From NCBI GenBank assembly GCA_038373885.1, contig JAWZYV010016568.1:744001-808000 (forward strand): 64,000 nucleotides of DNA, in the 5' to 3' direction. This DNA comes from Cheiracanthium punctorium. Lineage: Eukaryota; Arthropoda; Arachnida; Araneae; Cheiracanthiidae. The position numbers and the translations under genes are program-made. Numbering within the stretch: the first letter of the stretch is position 1; each line of letters starts with the position of its first letter. Below are positions 1-13,208 of the stretch, one piece after another. The notes beneath the pieces were generated by a model that saw only the letters and a list, made by a program, of their open reading frames with translations, did not search any database and was not told the DNA's origin.

Positions 1-162
1 TTGGAACAATAGAGGTTATGCCAGCCAGCCGGCCGTAGCACACACCTCAACCACACCAAAAAAAAAAAAAATAATAATGTAAAATGAATTTTATTTAGTA
101 TTTAATTACAAAATTGAAAAGCAATATTTTATTTACAATTAAAATGAAATTTTTAAAAAAAG

Positions 163-255
163 GCCAAGGGCTTTCCATTATATCTGAAAAAGAAGGAAGA
201 AAGAAAGAAATATTTAGTAGACTCTCTTTACAAAGAAATTTCCAATACTGAATTA
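163..255 (-). repeat. Duplicate of Gramd1 exon I acceptor and exon start
   Basis: About 93 bp nearly identical to 844-932, apart from a 4-bp (GAAA) length difference. The original covers the last 21 plus-strand bases of exon I, its CTTTTTCAG acceptor and about 65 bp of intron. The copy lies about 680 bp downstream in gene orientation. It could act as a decoy acceptor: joined to exon H it would read DIMESPWPFFKNFILI and then stop near position 95, truncating VASt. No donor or continuing homology supports a genuine exon here. Confidence 0.85.
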
Positions 256-745
256 ATATTTGGCTGCCGAATATTCGGAATTCAGCCAAATTACTATTCG
301 TTACATCTCTAATTTCAAACAATATCATGTTTCTGTATGTGGGATTATAATGCCTTAAATTGAATTATTACAACACAAAAAAGGGGAAATTAATTATTTA
401 ATGATTTTTTAAAGAAAACTTGGTTTAGTGAATATATTAAAAGATTTGATTTTTTCCCCCTTCTTTTTTGTATACTTTGCAAGATCTCATATTGCTATCA
501 ATTAGCAGCAATTGAAAGATGTTGCTGAAATGGAGGGGAAAACAATGACAGGATTATACAACTCAAATGCTTCTGAAGCATCTTTTGGGGGGGAAGCATC
601 TTTTGGAAGCATACTTCAGGTGACAGGATTTTATGTCTCAGCTGATTGGATGGTTAATGCAACAAATTTAGGGTGAATCAAACACACACTGACATTTCAA
701 ATTCACCAAAATTCATAAAATAAAATATCAATAAATTAAATATAC

Positions 746-864
746 CTGAGTTTCTGTAGTTTGTGCACTTTTTGCCATAGCATGATTTAAAGTAATGGTA
801 TAGGTAACTTGCCGCATTTTTAAGTCGAATTCTGGACACATCTGCCAAGGGCTTTCCATTATAT
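746..864 (-). CDS. Gramd1: Gramd1 exon I (VASt domain, second exon)
   Basis: 119 nt. Two bases complete Asp, then IMESPWQMCPEFDLKMRQVT and YTITLNHAMAKSAQTTETQ. This matches the vertebrate VASt segment DI.F.PW......R...YTITL.N..A.K.A...ETQ. The acceptor is CTTTTTCAG and the donor is GTATATTT, with exit in phase 0. It is the last exon in the window; the remainder of VASt, the C-terminal helix and the membrane anchor must lie beyond position 1. Its first 21 bp and the splice acceptor are copied at 163-255, described separately. Confidence 0.94.
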
Positions 865-1373
865 CTGAAAAAGAAGGAAGAAAGAAATATTTAGTAGACT
901 CTCTTTACAAAGAAATTTCCAATACTGAATTTTTACTTGTATTGAAATTTTTATTTGGAATGCAAACCAGGAGCTTTAGAAACAGTGAAAACATTAGACT
1001 TCACTATTTATCTATTAAACCTTTCCAGATGGTGACTGAGGTTTGTCAAAATTATTGCATGAACAAAAAGTGCCACTGTGCAAATTATCAATGGGCTTAT
1101 TTATTTTTAATCTCATTGCATTCCATATTAATTATTCTCTGCATGATTAAGCCACATATCTGGGCATGCCACCCTTAGCAGTAAATTTCTCCTGAGCACA
1201 TGTGACCCTTGTCTAGAAAAAAAGGGGCAGGATTAAAAGATGTCAAAGATTTCTTTGGAATTTTTCTTTTTGATTTTAGTTTTTTGAAGTAAGTTTAAAA
1301 TTTTTTCCACAATTAATTCCTAAACACATGCTAGATTCTGAGTCTAGAAAAAATATTTACAACTAGAAAGGTT

Positions 1374-2262
1374 GGGGGGGGGGGGGGTTACACGTGATTC
1401 CATTTACAGTTCAACAAAAATTTTCTTGAATAAAAATTTTAACATCAATGTGTGAAAGCAATGCAATGTAAAATGTATGCATATATGAATCATTATTCTC
1501 AAAATTTGTTAATTGTCTTCACTTTCAAGCATTTCATTAATTCAGTTATTATATTTTCAATTTAAAATCATGAAATTATCTTAGGCATAAAAAATAGAAA
1601 TAAGTTACTTAAAACTGTATAAGTCTCTAAAATTAGTGTGATTTAAAAAAAGAAAGAAAAAAAAAAGACAGATCTTTCAGGTGAAACTAGATGATTTGTT
1701 TATATAAAATTTTATCAATGTCAATATACAATACTTAGTTAATACTTATACCAATATTAGCCCTCTGAGCATCTTAGAAATAGGCAAATAATGTTAAGTG
1801 GTTTTACAGTAATTTTTCATGCAGCTTTAATATTATGAAAAAATAAATAAAATTTTGATTGGAAAATTTTCATAATTATTAAAAAACAAGCTCTTAAATT
1901 ACTTATAAGTTTTAATATTAGAACATACTTTATGGTGCCCGAGTGTTATAAATAATTAAATTTATAGAAATATTGAGTGGAAACTGGAACAAAGTTGACA
2001 GGATTTTATGTCGCAACTGCTTGGAGGGTTAAAACCTGGGAGCATAAGACAATACATTCAAACATTTGATTCCATTTATATTTCCTTAAGAAGCAAAATA
2101 TCAACTCAAACCCACCAACCATAAAACTCTTACAATACGATACTTTCTCAATGTGTTAGGGCAGAAAAATTAATTTTTTGTGTAGGCAAAGAAATGATGA
2201 AACCAGTTAAATTGTGTAGTTAAACTTTTTTTTTTTTTTTCTGGGGGGGGGGGGGGGGGGGT
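1374..2262. repeat. Homopolymer G and T/G tracts in intron
   Basis: A G run lies near 1374-1387, and a T run directly followed by a long G run near 2227-2262. The remainder of this intron up to 4794 is AT-rich with no exon found. Such runs are slippage-prone and their length may be inexact in the assembly. Confidence 0.7.
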
Positions 2263-3629
2263 CTGTTTACCCTGAATCATAAGAATAGGTCGGTAATAAT
2301 AGCAATTTTTATCAAAGTGAATATTAGTAAAGGTTTAAATTGGCTAATTCTTTTAAGTGTGCTACCTTTTCTACTTTTTTTTTAATGTTTGGATCATATT
2401 CCAAATGTATTCATGAATTTTTTGCCTCTAATTTGGCTGCTAATTGTTCATCATGAAACAAAATCTTACCTTATGCATTTATGTGCACACAAATGAACTG
2501 AAATAATCCGACAGAGTGTGAAAGAACTTTTTGAGGCTATCAAAGTGCGCACAAGACTGCAGGACTAAATGATAATGATTTGAAATGTAAAAAAAAACAA
2601 CCACCATTTTCCCCCCTCAATTATTTATTTTTTTTTAAATGTTATTATGTATAACACAGACTAAAAAACATAAAATAAATATAAATCAAGTGTTTTTAAC
2701 CCCTCAATTGTTATTTTATTTATTAAAAATAAATAAATGAATAATCTGTCCTGAAAGTTCTAATTTTTTATGCACAAAATTGTTCAATTTAGTACTGATA
2801 TGATTTAAAAAATACTGTTGCCAATTAGAATGGAAACAGTTAAAATTCTCATGCAGTGTGTAAGGAAACATTATGCATATGGGATATGAATTAGATTTAA
2901 TCTTCTTAGTGTATCACTTTTTAACACCCTGACTGGAAAATTTCACAAACATGAAAAACAAAACAAAATCTCACCCCATGATTTTAATAACAGTGAGAAA
3001 GAAAGGGTCAACCAAATTATTGCTTTTGAATAAGTTTGTAAAATCTGTAATGTAAAATTTTCTATTCATAAATCCTTTCTACAAGTGATACTAGTTTTTC
3101 TTTTTTTCCTTTTTCTGAAAAAGGTGCGGGGGGAGACCTTTTTATCATTTACATCAAAGTAAACATATTACAGAACACTCACTCTCTCTAATCTGACTGA
3201 CATCTCTGTAAACAAATGATTTTACATTCCAGTTTTTCTTTATGCATAGACTAATGAAGCTTTTCACTTTGTTATAAAATTAACTGACCAAAATAAAAAG
3301 GTCCTCTGACATATCATCAGCCTATTTACAGCCATATCTAAAATAATTACTGATTGAAAATTTATAATTATTTACTGAAAAGGCAAGGCATGGTATTTTA
3401 TTTATATTCAGTATGATTTTGCATTACTTTAGAGAAATATTTGTGATAGGAAAAAGCAATTGTCAGTCTCAAAATACAAGAGTAAGTTGCTCAATAAAAC
3501 TGGCAAGAATGCAATAATAACTCTAAATAAATAAACTTATAAATCTGGAAAAAGCTTGTAAAGTGTGACGTCAATATGAAGTAATTATCACATGCAATAG
3601 ATCAATTTGTCACACAAATGATTAATTTT

Positions 3630-4130
3630 TTTACTCTCAGAAATAAAATGGAACTGAAAATAGCAAAAAATCACTTTAAAATGAGGGAACGGGTGGATTT
3701 TCAGATTTTTAAAGTAGCGCATATTGCTTTCTATAATTTTATACATAATTATGAAAAATTTCAAGCGGATCGCTTAAACGGTGTAGAAATTATTAGGCTT
3801 TTTGTGTTAACTTTCTAATCTTTTTGCCGTAATGGCGGAAAATGTTTTATCTTGAAGTCAGGGATCAGCATAGCTATATAGTAAGGATGATTTGCTTTAA
3901 AGAAAACCTTCCCATAGAGCATAATTTATTGGGAATATTTTGAGCACTCCTGTACAAAAACTATAAATGCTACATATACCATTTTCAATAGGGTACATGG
4001 TACAGTAGATAATAACAACATATTTAAATTTCGTCGAAATCAATGCATTACGGGAATTAGAGCATGGACAGACAGGCAGACAAACCGAAATCAAACATTT
4101 TTCAACCTTCTTGGAAAGTGTTAAAAACCA
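3630..4130 (+). repeat. Fossil copy of the CTAGCTG-type dispersed repeat, 3' part
   Basis: Contains GGGAACGGGTGGATTTTCAG, then an AAATTTCAAGCGGATCG-like segment and a GACAGACAGGCAGACAAACC stretch. The first two match parts of the repeat ending near 18115 and a fragment at 22350-22460; the last is shared with the 45.6-48.1 kb region. Similarity is partial and no open frame is present. Confidence 0.55.
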
Positions 4131-4794
4131 TAGCCTTTTAAAATAAAAAAAGTTGCTTTATTTCATTACAAACTATTAGAAATAGTTTTGTTTCCAGTTA
4201 TAAGTATATTGCTACCAATACTTAGCAGTATTGATGGTAACAAAGAAGAAACCCATAATTTGTGAAATTCTATAATCCATATATCTTTTGGTGCTAATCT
4301 GTGTGGATTAGAGGGAGAGAACTGCATTTTTCTGCACACTAATAGTCAATATACCAGCAACACTTAAATAACTAAGTGAATAATACATTTTGTAACAACC
4401 TGATATCTATAAACTCAGATTTTGATCAGAAAAAAAAATGCAAGAGTTATCAGGGTTTTTTCCCTCTCAATAAAATAAATTTACCTGCGATTAATTATTT
4501 AGAAAGTTAAAACTGCAATGAAGTCCATAAAAGGAGTTGAATTACAACAATTACAACAATTTAATATTTTGAAGATTGAGAATATATACAGTTTTCTGCT
4601 CAAGTTCTTTTCCAAGAACATAAAAATTAATGGCATATCAACAAATTTATTTTCCCCCATACTCTTCCCGAAAAGCTCACACAATATATGATGTAAAATA
4701 AATGTAAAATATGATCATAAAATAAAGTTTTATATGATGTAAAATATGAACATAAAATAAAGTCAAAAATATGCACAAACAATTGTTTTATTAC

Positions 4795-4941
4795 CATAAG
4801 TTTTTCTTGATTCAAGCAAATCATAGTAGAACTTTGAACCAGTAAAAATAAGAGAAAAAACCTGATCCACAGACAAAGGAAAAACTGTATTGAGCACTTC
4901 TTTTCCTTCATGACTGGTGCAAGGACACTTAAATTCAATTT
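4795..4941 (-). CDS. Gramd1: Gramd1 exon H (start of VASt/ASTER sterol-binding domain)
   Basis: 147 nt. It enters and leaves one base into a codon. The peptide reads EIEFKCPCTSHEGKEVLNTV, then FPLSVDQVFSLIFTGSKFYY, then DLLESRKTY, and the last G begins an Asp codon finished in the next exon. The pattern G.....VF..SVD.(V/L)(F/Y).L(L/I)FT.S.F..D....R is the family's VASt opening. The acceptor is ATTATTTTAG and the donor is GTAATA. VASt is the START-like cavity that carries cholesterol in Aster proteins. Confidence 0.93.
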
Positions 4942-7569
4942 CTAAAATAATTGTTTTTTGAATATTAATACCAACAATTTCATATCAACAATTATATAAT
5001 TAATATATAATATTATTCATATCATTAATATCAACAATTTCCATATTATTCAAGTACTGAATAATATGGAATTTCAATTAGCTTTACATAGAGCACAGTA
5101 ATCATTTAAGAATAGATAAAATGAAAATTCACTGATACTTTAAATTACCTTGAATCACAAAATCACAGAAATCCATGAAACTGTTAAATGTAATCCATAG
5201 AATTTAAATGTAACATGTGGTCTCATACAATACAAAAAATTAAAAGCATTTAATAAACATGAAACAACTTAAATAATAAATCACATGCTGAAATATAATT
5301 GAGAGAGAGAGAGCAGTTATCTCCCTAGAAGCTTTTGTCAGTCACATTATGAAGCAGACAAATGCAATTAGATCAAACTAGATAATGATATTCTCATTTT
5401 TGTGCAGAACAGTCAGTAAAACTTGCCAAGCACTGTGCTCAGTCAAAAAGGCCTAGGAAGAACTCCGTTCTTAATGTGATTAAAATTGCCACTGATTTAA
5501 ATAAGAATATCATATGATTTTAAGTTGACTCATACCAATGTTGTTAACAAATCAGCATAAAATATATTAATATGTTAAATGAGGAGACCCACAATTAGGC
5601 TTAAAGCACAAAATATTTTTGATACTGTCTTTTGAATTATGCGGCATAAGTTTTAATAAGTATATATTTTTTTTCAGAGCAGCAAGTTTGATAACTGTGA
5701 TACGCTTCAAGAGTCCATTAATTCTACTAATCAAGGGATTCCACTAACATTCGGTCCAGGATTGCAAATTTCATATTATTTTGATCTTTAGAAGGCTAAA
5801 AATGTATTATTTTCCCTCAATTGTGTGGTTTGCCTCAATTTTTGACGGCCAGAATACTTAGTTAACAGTCCTTGTATGCAGTTATATCAAAGACTTGATA
5901 AACAGATACATATTAATTTCTAATATCATGGTTTCCTGGATATCTAAGCTTCTTTCTGAGTCTTCCGCATTCTTCAGATAATAAGAAAAAGAATATTCCA
6001 TCATATCAAGTTGAAACTTTTGAAAATAAATTGAAGCAAGACACCTTATTATCTAAAACAATGATCAGATAATCATATTTCTAGACCTTCTGGTAATTGG
6101 AGTTTAATTCTAGGTATCAGATTTTATTTAAACATAAAAGATATCAACGACTATTTTTTAGTTATTTTATTTATTTACTTTTAAATATAAAGAATTCCAT
6201 TTATTTCCCAAAGCGTGTCCAATTCAGAATATAATCATCACCATCACTGGAACAATTGGATATGCTTTTGGCATATTTCCAGAGTAATCTAAAGCACCCT
6301 AGAGGGCTCATCTCCTATTCATCCAATAGAAAATCTAAATTTTTATGGTAGCCTCAGCCACATTAGCCTCCATCTAATTCATCAGTTATTCATTCATCTA
6401 ATGCATCAGTTACACTAATGCTCACTAGATATACAAATAACCTGAGACATACAGGCCAAGATAATGCAGGTTGATACACTTTAACATTAAAAATAAAATT
6501 ACATAAACAGAGAGACTGCAGAAGTAAATACTTATTTATTCATATTATATAAAGATCATCTCTATTTTGCTTAAACGGGCTGATTTAAAAAAAAAAAAAA
6601 ATTCCAGATCAGAAAGAATAAATGAAGATTTCATAATCTAATATTAATCATTATCATAAAAAAATAACAATAATGTATGCATTACCAAAATCAATATTCC
6701 TACAAAGCAAATGGCAAAGGCTGCAATCAGTGATTGATGTAATGCCTCTAAATGCATATTTTGTGCTTTAGAAATTTAGAATATGCCTACAGAATTTTGG
6801 AATGCATGTTTTTATGCATTGCTTCTCCATATTAAATTCTGTTTCATGACATATAATTATGCCTTTTTAAAAAAATAAATATATAAATGATCGATTAAAA
6901 CTGCCTTTTCACATAATTACCATCAATGAAATCGGACATTTTTTATTGGATGTTAGTTTTCTTCTTGCAGCCGAGCAACCTAAAACGTTCTTCCTCTGGG
7001 ATGTTTGTGTAGCTGACGAAAGTGAGAAGCTGATTACCAGAATGCATGCATTTCGCTTTGAGTTAGAGGGATAGAAATGGGGCATGAATTTTCCAAAGTT
7101 ATCTACAGATTCTTACACGAATTCAACCATTCTAACTGCATATCCTCAAATATCAGAAGTAACATCTGATAAATACATAGTTGCAAATTATTAAACAATC
7201 ATTATTTCAGACTTCAGCAGCAGCTGTAATACATGTAGTTATTGTTATTCTCGGTGTTTTTAATTAATTGTTTTGTACACTAGCAAGTTTCTTTCTAAAC
7301 GATTACTCAATTTAACCATTTTTTTCATTACATATTACTCATTAACACAGATATTTAGTAATATGTATTATGGATTATATGGGAAGTATTTTCAGGGTTC
7401 TCACTGTATATATATAAACTCTAGAAAGAGTGTCATTTTAGTGACAAGCTAAAGAAAAAAGTGACCAAAATAGTGACTACAAGTATTTGTTAAAACAGCA
7501 CATTTCACATTCTGTTTTAGGAATATAGTACTATACTCAAGTTTCAATGGAATAATTCATTATAGTCTA

Positions 7570-10500
7570 AGATCCGGTAATAGAAATATATACCCTCATC
7601 TGTTATTTAATAATGATAAAGAACATATGCTAGATAATGAATCCATTGATACATCGCAAACAGGTTGCCTAGCTAAATCGCGTACTGATGATATTAAATA
7701 ATTAATTTTTAATTAAATTTTTTCGATCAACTACCCCCATCTGTTATTTATGAAAATCGAGCATTAGTTGAGAGAATACGCCCCAACGAATTGAAAAAAT
7801 ATGGGTTGCCTATTTTCTCCTATGCCCAACTATGGGGTTGCCAGGTACAAAGAGGCCAGTAAACGTTGTTAAAATACCCTCATCTGTTATTTAATCGAAC
7901 TATGCATCAAACGAAAGGTTATTTTATTACCAATCCAACCGTAGTAGGTTGCCTTATCAAAAAGTTGGCTGAATCCATGGTTGCCTAGATTTTAGATGTA
8001 GTAAAAATACATATTTCATAATTATAAAAAATTTCAGCGCGGTAATGAGAGAAGCGTTGCGCGCGCAACTCCATGCGACAGACAAATGCAGAGAGTTCTT
8101 TTTAAGAAGATTTTGTCGATAGTGTAAGCACGTTCCATTGATCAAATACTGGATTCAAGTAAGATTAAATATTAACGCAATATCATTTTTTTCACTCACA
8201 CGTTTATTTATTAGCAACTATACATAAATATAAAATTTGTATTTTTACTTTTTTTTGTTCAAAACGTGCATCTTTCAAAAGGATATTTTCCGATCGTGTA
8301 AACACGGATTAAATACTGATGAAAGCCATATAAAATAAAATATCACAAAATGATACCAACATTTTTTTTATTCATACTTAAATTTAACAATAGCAAAATG
8401 TCTCTAAAAATTTTTTGTGTAAAAACGTATTCCGATTCTGATTTGTGAGAAGTGCCTATATGTCAAAACCAAAATCTAATTCTTCATCATTTTCTTTTTG
8501 TTTTGATTCTCTTAATATATCTTCAACTTGTAAGGGTGTTGGGTCACCTACGAACCATGCAAGCTTCAAATAGCCATCCAAAAACCACCCACAATCTTCA
8601 GGATTTAGTTTGACGCAGCATGCATCAATTGCGTACAGTCATATTGAATTTACATAAATTGTGCGCAAAATTTTCTGTATGAGTGAGATTAAGCATGGTG
8701 GAATCAGGTTGGAGTCGATCCTTTAATCTTGTTCATGAAATGCTGTTTGTCTTTGTTTATTGCATATTTTTTTGGAACAGCTCATACCTAGCATCATTGA
8801 TGTTATAACATTGCATGATCCTTTAAAGAAGGGTAGAAAATCGCTATGTCTTGGTTGAAGAGGTCCTTGGATGACATACGGTCTATTGAACTCTAACCGA
8901 TTCTGACGTTCAGTCTTTCATAGAGGGTGTTAAGTGCCTATCAAAAATTATGTGTATTTCAGAGGCGTTAGTTGAGCACTATTTTATTAAGATCGATTCA
9001 GCCACCTTGTCAAATGTCTGCGGCATAGATGATCCGATAACATTCAAGTAATAAAAACCGTCTATTTCATCGATATCGATACCGGTATGCTCAACAGTTT
9101 CGACATTGGACTTCAATATACTTGGGCTAGTTTTGAATTTGCCAGTTTTTAGCAACTCACCAGTACGCGAGAAAAGAGTAGGCGGTACAAGCGCAAACGG
9201 AAACGTTGAGCAGTAGTACTCCATGTTGATGTCTTTCTCAAGACTAATTGCAAGTAATCAGCCAAAGATGTCTCTTTTCATTTTAAGAACGGCCTTTTTA
9301 CTTTTATATTTGTTGATTTGAGCTTTGACGGCGGACTGTGAAGCGAAATTCGGGATTTTGTTACGCTTTATCGGTTTTTCGAACCTTTCAGAAATGGAAT
9401 TACATTCTGAAATAAACAATTTTTGTTGATTTCCAACCGACTTTATGTTGATTAGAAAATCACTAACTTCAGAAGATGCTGCCTTACCAGTTGAAATATT
9501 AAGAATAAAGAGAACATTTTTATCGATACTCTCAACGGAGGGATTCAGTGTGTATTTCTTATAGTCTCAATGATACTCTGAACGCTGGGTCCGATTTGCA
9601 GAGTTCGAGGCTCTGGGCAAAAGCTTCATTGAGCGCCCCTTTTTCGAAATATAAATTCGAAGTACATTTTTCTAAAATGTACAAATTTTTAAACTTAAAC
9701 GAAAAGAACAATTTGGGGCCCTGTTTTGGTAGGGGGCCTGGGCGCTTGCCCTGAATGCCCTCCCGGAAATAAGGCCCTGAAAGCATGACTGGTATTACCT
9801 TTTTGCGATAGACCGAATTATTCTTTAACGGTAAATACAATTTCGGTCCTTATGCTGTGACTAAGTGCCCATCTTTGTTGGGCTGATATGGACTCTGCGG
9901 CAAAATTATTTGTTAACTGATGTGAAGCATCAGCATTAATGGTCTGTTCTAACGTTAAGTCATTAGGTAATACAGAGAAACCAGATTTGGTACGTCGGAT
10001 ACCAAATGATCCTCGTCTAAATTCAGATATCATCCACGAATTGCTGTTCTGCGCCTTCATAAGATTACTGACGTACATAATGGAAAATCTGGCATAATTT
10101 GGCTGGTTCAATGAAAAGAACAAATTGGACGTGCTGTAAATAGAGTGTAATAGAGTGCTCAAAATCACTGTACTGGATGCTTCTTGAAAATCGAAGAAAC
10201 AAATTAATGAATTTACAGTACTGGAGATAGTATTGAGCCGTCTTTCTGTGCTCACCGAGCAAAGTTTTTATGCGCTATTCCTTGTACCCATCTACGATTT
10301 GCCCCAGCCTGTCAAGTAAGTCAGTTTGGTAAGCAACGAAACTTACAATTTGATCCTTCCAAATCTGTAAAAGTTTACCCAGCATCTCAGGATGTGATTC
10401 ATGCTGAGACAAATAAGCTCGAAGTGAGTGTTGCCAGAAACGACTTCACATAAATCGCTAGAGGTTGATAAAAAAGTATCAAAAAATCGAAAAGTTACAG

Positions 10501-11052
10501 TATGACGTCATATTAAGAATACTTAAAATTCATAGAGTCTAGAAAACACCCAAATTTAGTAGCATATAAATGCTTTCAAGAGAAGCAAATATTGCGAAAT
10601 GTCTTAGAACCTGGCAAATTTTACTTTAAAATCTAGGCAACCATGGATTCAGCCAACTTTTTGATAAGGCAACCTACTATGGTTGGATTGGTAATAAAAT
10701 AACCTTTCGTTTGATGCATAGTTCGATTAAATAACAGATAAGGGTATTTTAACAACGTTTACTGGCCTCTTTGTACCTGGCAACTCCATAGTTGGGCAGA
10801 GGAGAAAATAGGCAACCCATATTTTTTCAATTCGTTGGGGCGTATTCTCTCAACTAATGCTCGATTTTCATAAATAACAGATGGGGATAGTTGATCGAAA
10901 AAATTTAATTAAAAATTTAATTATTTAATATCATCAGTATGCGATTTAGCTAGGCAACCTGTTTGCAATGTATCAATGGATTCATTATCTAGCATATGTT
11001 CTTTATCATTATTAAATAACAGATGAGGGTATATATTTCTATTATCGGATCT
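7570..11052 (-). mobile_element. DNA transposon with about 425-bp terminal inverted repeats
   Basis: The arms 7570-7994 and 10628-11052 are near-perfect inverted copies starting AGATCCG(G/A)TAATAG. Each arm holds three spaced copies of a CCCTCATCTGTTATTTA motif (left arm near 7592, 7734 and 7873), a subterminal array of the sort seen in foldback-like elements. About 2.6 kb between the arms carries a decayed minus-strand gene. I could not define a clean target-site duplication. High arm identity suggests fairly recent activity or gene conversion, while the gene itself is broken. Superfamily not assigned. Confidence 0.85.
8462..10255 (-). pseudogene. Decayed transposon ORF, tesmin/TSO1-like CXC-type family
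   Basis: Minus-strand remnants in N-to-C order: NYARFSIMYVSNLM, RGSFGIRRTKSGFS, LTLEQTINADA and QQRWALSHSIRTE (10255-9818); PPTLFSRTGELLKTGK (9224-8979); LTPSMKD and a GP-rich stretch (about 8970-8840); NDARYELF near 8800; and NPEDCGWFLDGYLKLAWFVG followed by an acidic tail and stop (8640-8462). These motifs and their order recall a large family of uncharacterised invertebrate proteins often labelled tesmin/TSO1-like CXC domain-containing. Frameshifts, stops and internal gaps show it is not functional. Position inside long inverted repeats suggests it is the element's own transposition gene. Confidence 0.7.
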
Positions 11053-12096
11053 CGCACTATTATGCAATCCAAAAAACAACTTGTATAATGATTTTTAAAA
11101 TATTTTAAAGAATAAAACTTACAAGCCAGTCAGTTTGTACATTAAAAAGAGACAAACCGAAAAAAAATAAAAATAAAAAATAAAAAAATAGTTCACATTT
11201 TTTGATACATTGTATAGGAGCAGTAACAGTAGTATAAATCAAAGTTTGCACCTTCAAGACAAGGAAAAGTCATGTGACTGCTTTTGTAGTAAATATTCAT
11301 TTAAATTTACAGAAAATGAGAAAGAGGATTTTTGGAAAAATGGATCTGAAAGCATCCCATTACAAGTTATGTCTATTTGAAGGAAAGAAAATCTAGAGTA
11401 ACTCCACTCAACTTTCCGAACATTTGATCATTACCAAGCATTTAAATAAATTTGAATCTGAGTAATTCAGCAAAAAACAAAAGTGAAATTTATAATATGC
11501 TTTTAAATATATTCCCCAAATTTTTATATTTATGTCTTTAACTTAGAATATTTGAAAAGAAAAAAAAAATTGTACTATTTCACCAAATATAGATCAACGA
11601 TGAGATTGTATGGAGGTTTTTTTGAAGTACAATACTTTAATCACATATAAATTTCATAAAACACACTTATCTTTCATATAATGTCAAATGCAAACTTAAG
11701 TAAATGTTTTTCAGATACATTTGGCCTACCAAATTTCAACTCAGTCGAATGCAGTGTTCAGATGCTAGTGCACTTCAAATAATTTGAGAGGCCACAATAT
11801 ATATGAAAACTTTTTTGTAGCCCTGTAAAAAAAAGCAAGTCCTCAACCACCAAAATCAACCAATACATCATGTAAAACAGTGACTAAGATGACAACATTT
11901 GTAAAACCTGCACAAGCAAGTCAAGTTTTAAAGATTTGTTTCACAAATTTATTTTATAGAATCAGTACCATTTTTTGAAAATTTGAATGCTATTGTTAAG
12001 CTTTTTTTAACTTACAAGAAATTAAACAAATGAACTTTAGAGTTTACATTTGAGTTTTGTGTTATGGTAAGCCTGCACAAGGGGACATTTTGAAGG

Positions 12097-13164
12097 ATTC
12101 TAAAGCATACTTATGTTACATCTGGAGAAAACCAACCAAAACTTTCGCCTTCAGAAAGTGTTTCCAATTTCCGATTGTCTAAAATAGTCTTTATGTGATG
12201 TACCATCTATATGCTATTGATAGACATAAATGTAAAAAAAGTAGAATATTATAAATTAAAGGAATTTTCAGTGGTTTTCTCTGGAACCTCGCATAAATAC
12301 GGGCTAGATGTCTGAGAAAGTCCCCACAGATGCCATTCAGCATATAGGTTTAGGAACCTAGTTCAGTCAGTCGGCCTTAATCCACAAACAAATAAATAAT
12401 AGTACTCAGGAATAGTGTAACTTTCAATCAGTGAAAAAAGTTCTGGAATTGGTTCAGTAGCTACAAAAAGCCCATAGAGCGTAATGTATTAGAATATTTT
12501 GAGTGTCTTTGTAAAAGAATTATTTATGTTCTATGCATGAAAGGTTGCCTTTATGAAGCTATTTTCATTCCAAATTTTTAAATCCTTCAAATTTCTTTTA
12601 TCCAAATCCGTTCTCAGCCATTTCTGCGTGATTCTAAAGCATACTTATGTTACATCTGGAGAAAACCAACCAAAACTTTCGCCTTCAGAAAGCGTTTCCA
12701 ATTTCCGACAGCCTAAAATAGTCTTTATGTGATGTACCATCTATATGCTAGTGATAGACATAAATGTAAAAAAAGTAGAATATTATAAATGAAAGGAATT
12801 TTAAGTGGTTTTCTCTGGAACCCCGCATAAATATGGGCTAGATGTCTCAGAAAGTCCCCACAGATGCCATTCCGCATATAGGTCTAGGAACCTAGTTCAG
12901 TCAGTCGGCCTTAATCCACAAACAAATAAATAATAGTACTCAGGAATAGTGTAACATTCAATCAGTGAAAAAAGTTCTGAAATTGGTTCAGTAGCTACAA
13001 AAAGCCCATAGAGCGTAATGTATTAGAATAATTTGAGTGTCTTTGTAAAAGAATTATTTATGTTCTATGCATGAAAGGTTGCCTTTATAAAGCTATTTTC
13101 ATTCCAAATTTTTAAATCCTTCAAATTTCTTTTATCTAAATCCGTTCTCAGCCATTTCTGTGTG
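12097..13164. repeat. Tandem duplication, two 534-bp units
   Basis: Units 12097-12630 and 12631-13164 differ at only a few per cent of positions by eye. Both start (A/G)TTCTAAAGCATACTTATG and end near TTTCTG(C/T)GTG. Each contains the tail of a SINE related to 27598-27817 (AAATA(C/T)GGGCTAGATG, then TCGGCCTTAATCCACAAAC). The low divergence implies a recent unequal-exchange event. Confidence 0.9.
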
Positions 13165-13208
13165 ATTCAGTCACAAATATGCAAACGTGCAAAAGTACAC
13201 ATTTATAT

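Noticed and set aside
95..328. 77-codon minus-strand frame containing DIMESPW
   Set aside because: It arises from the duplicated exon I start; the rest is AT-rich intron translation without family similarity.
2440..2580. Possible extra Gramd1 exon with CTTAC donor-like and CTGCAG acceptor-like borders
   Set aside because: Stops in the required phase, and exons H and I already join in frame as a contiguous VASt sequence.
4627..4938. 103-codon minus-strand frame as a stand-alone membrane protein
   Set aside because: It overlaps Gramd1 exon H in a different frame; the exon frame matches VASt and is in phase with both neighbours.
6920..7100. Possible plus-strand exon after TTTTCTTCTTGCAG
   Set aside because: The frame soon meets stops and no matching donor or homology was found.
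9559..9840. 93-codon minus-strand frame within the long-TIR element
   Set aside because: Shows no family motif; probably a later insertion or degraded spacer (GGGCC-rich stretch) between recognisable transposon gene parts.
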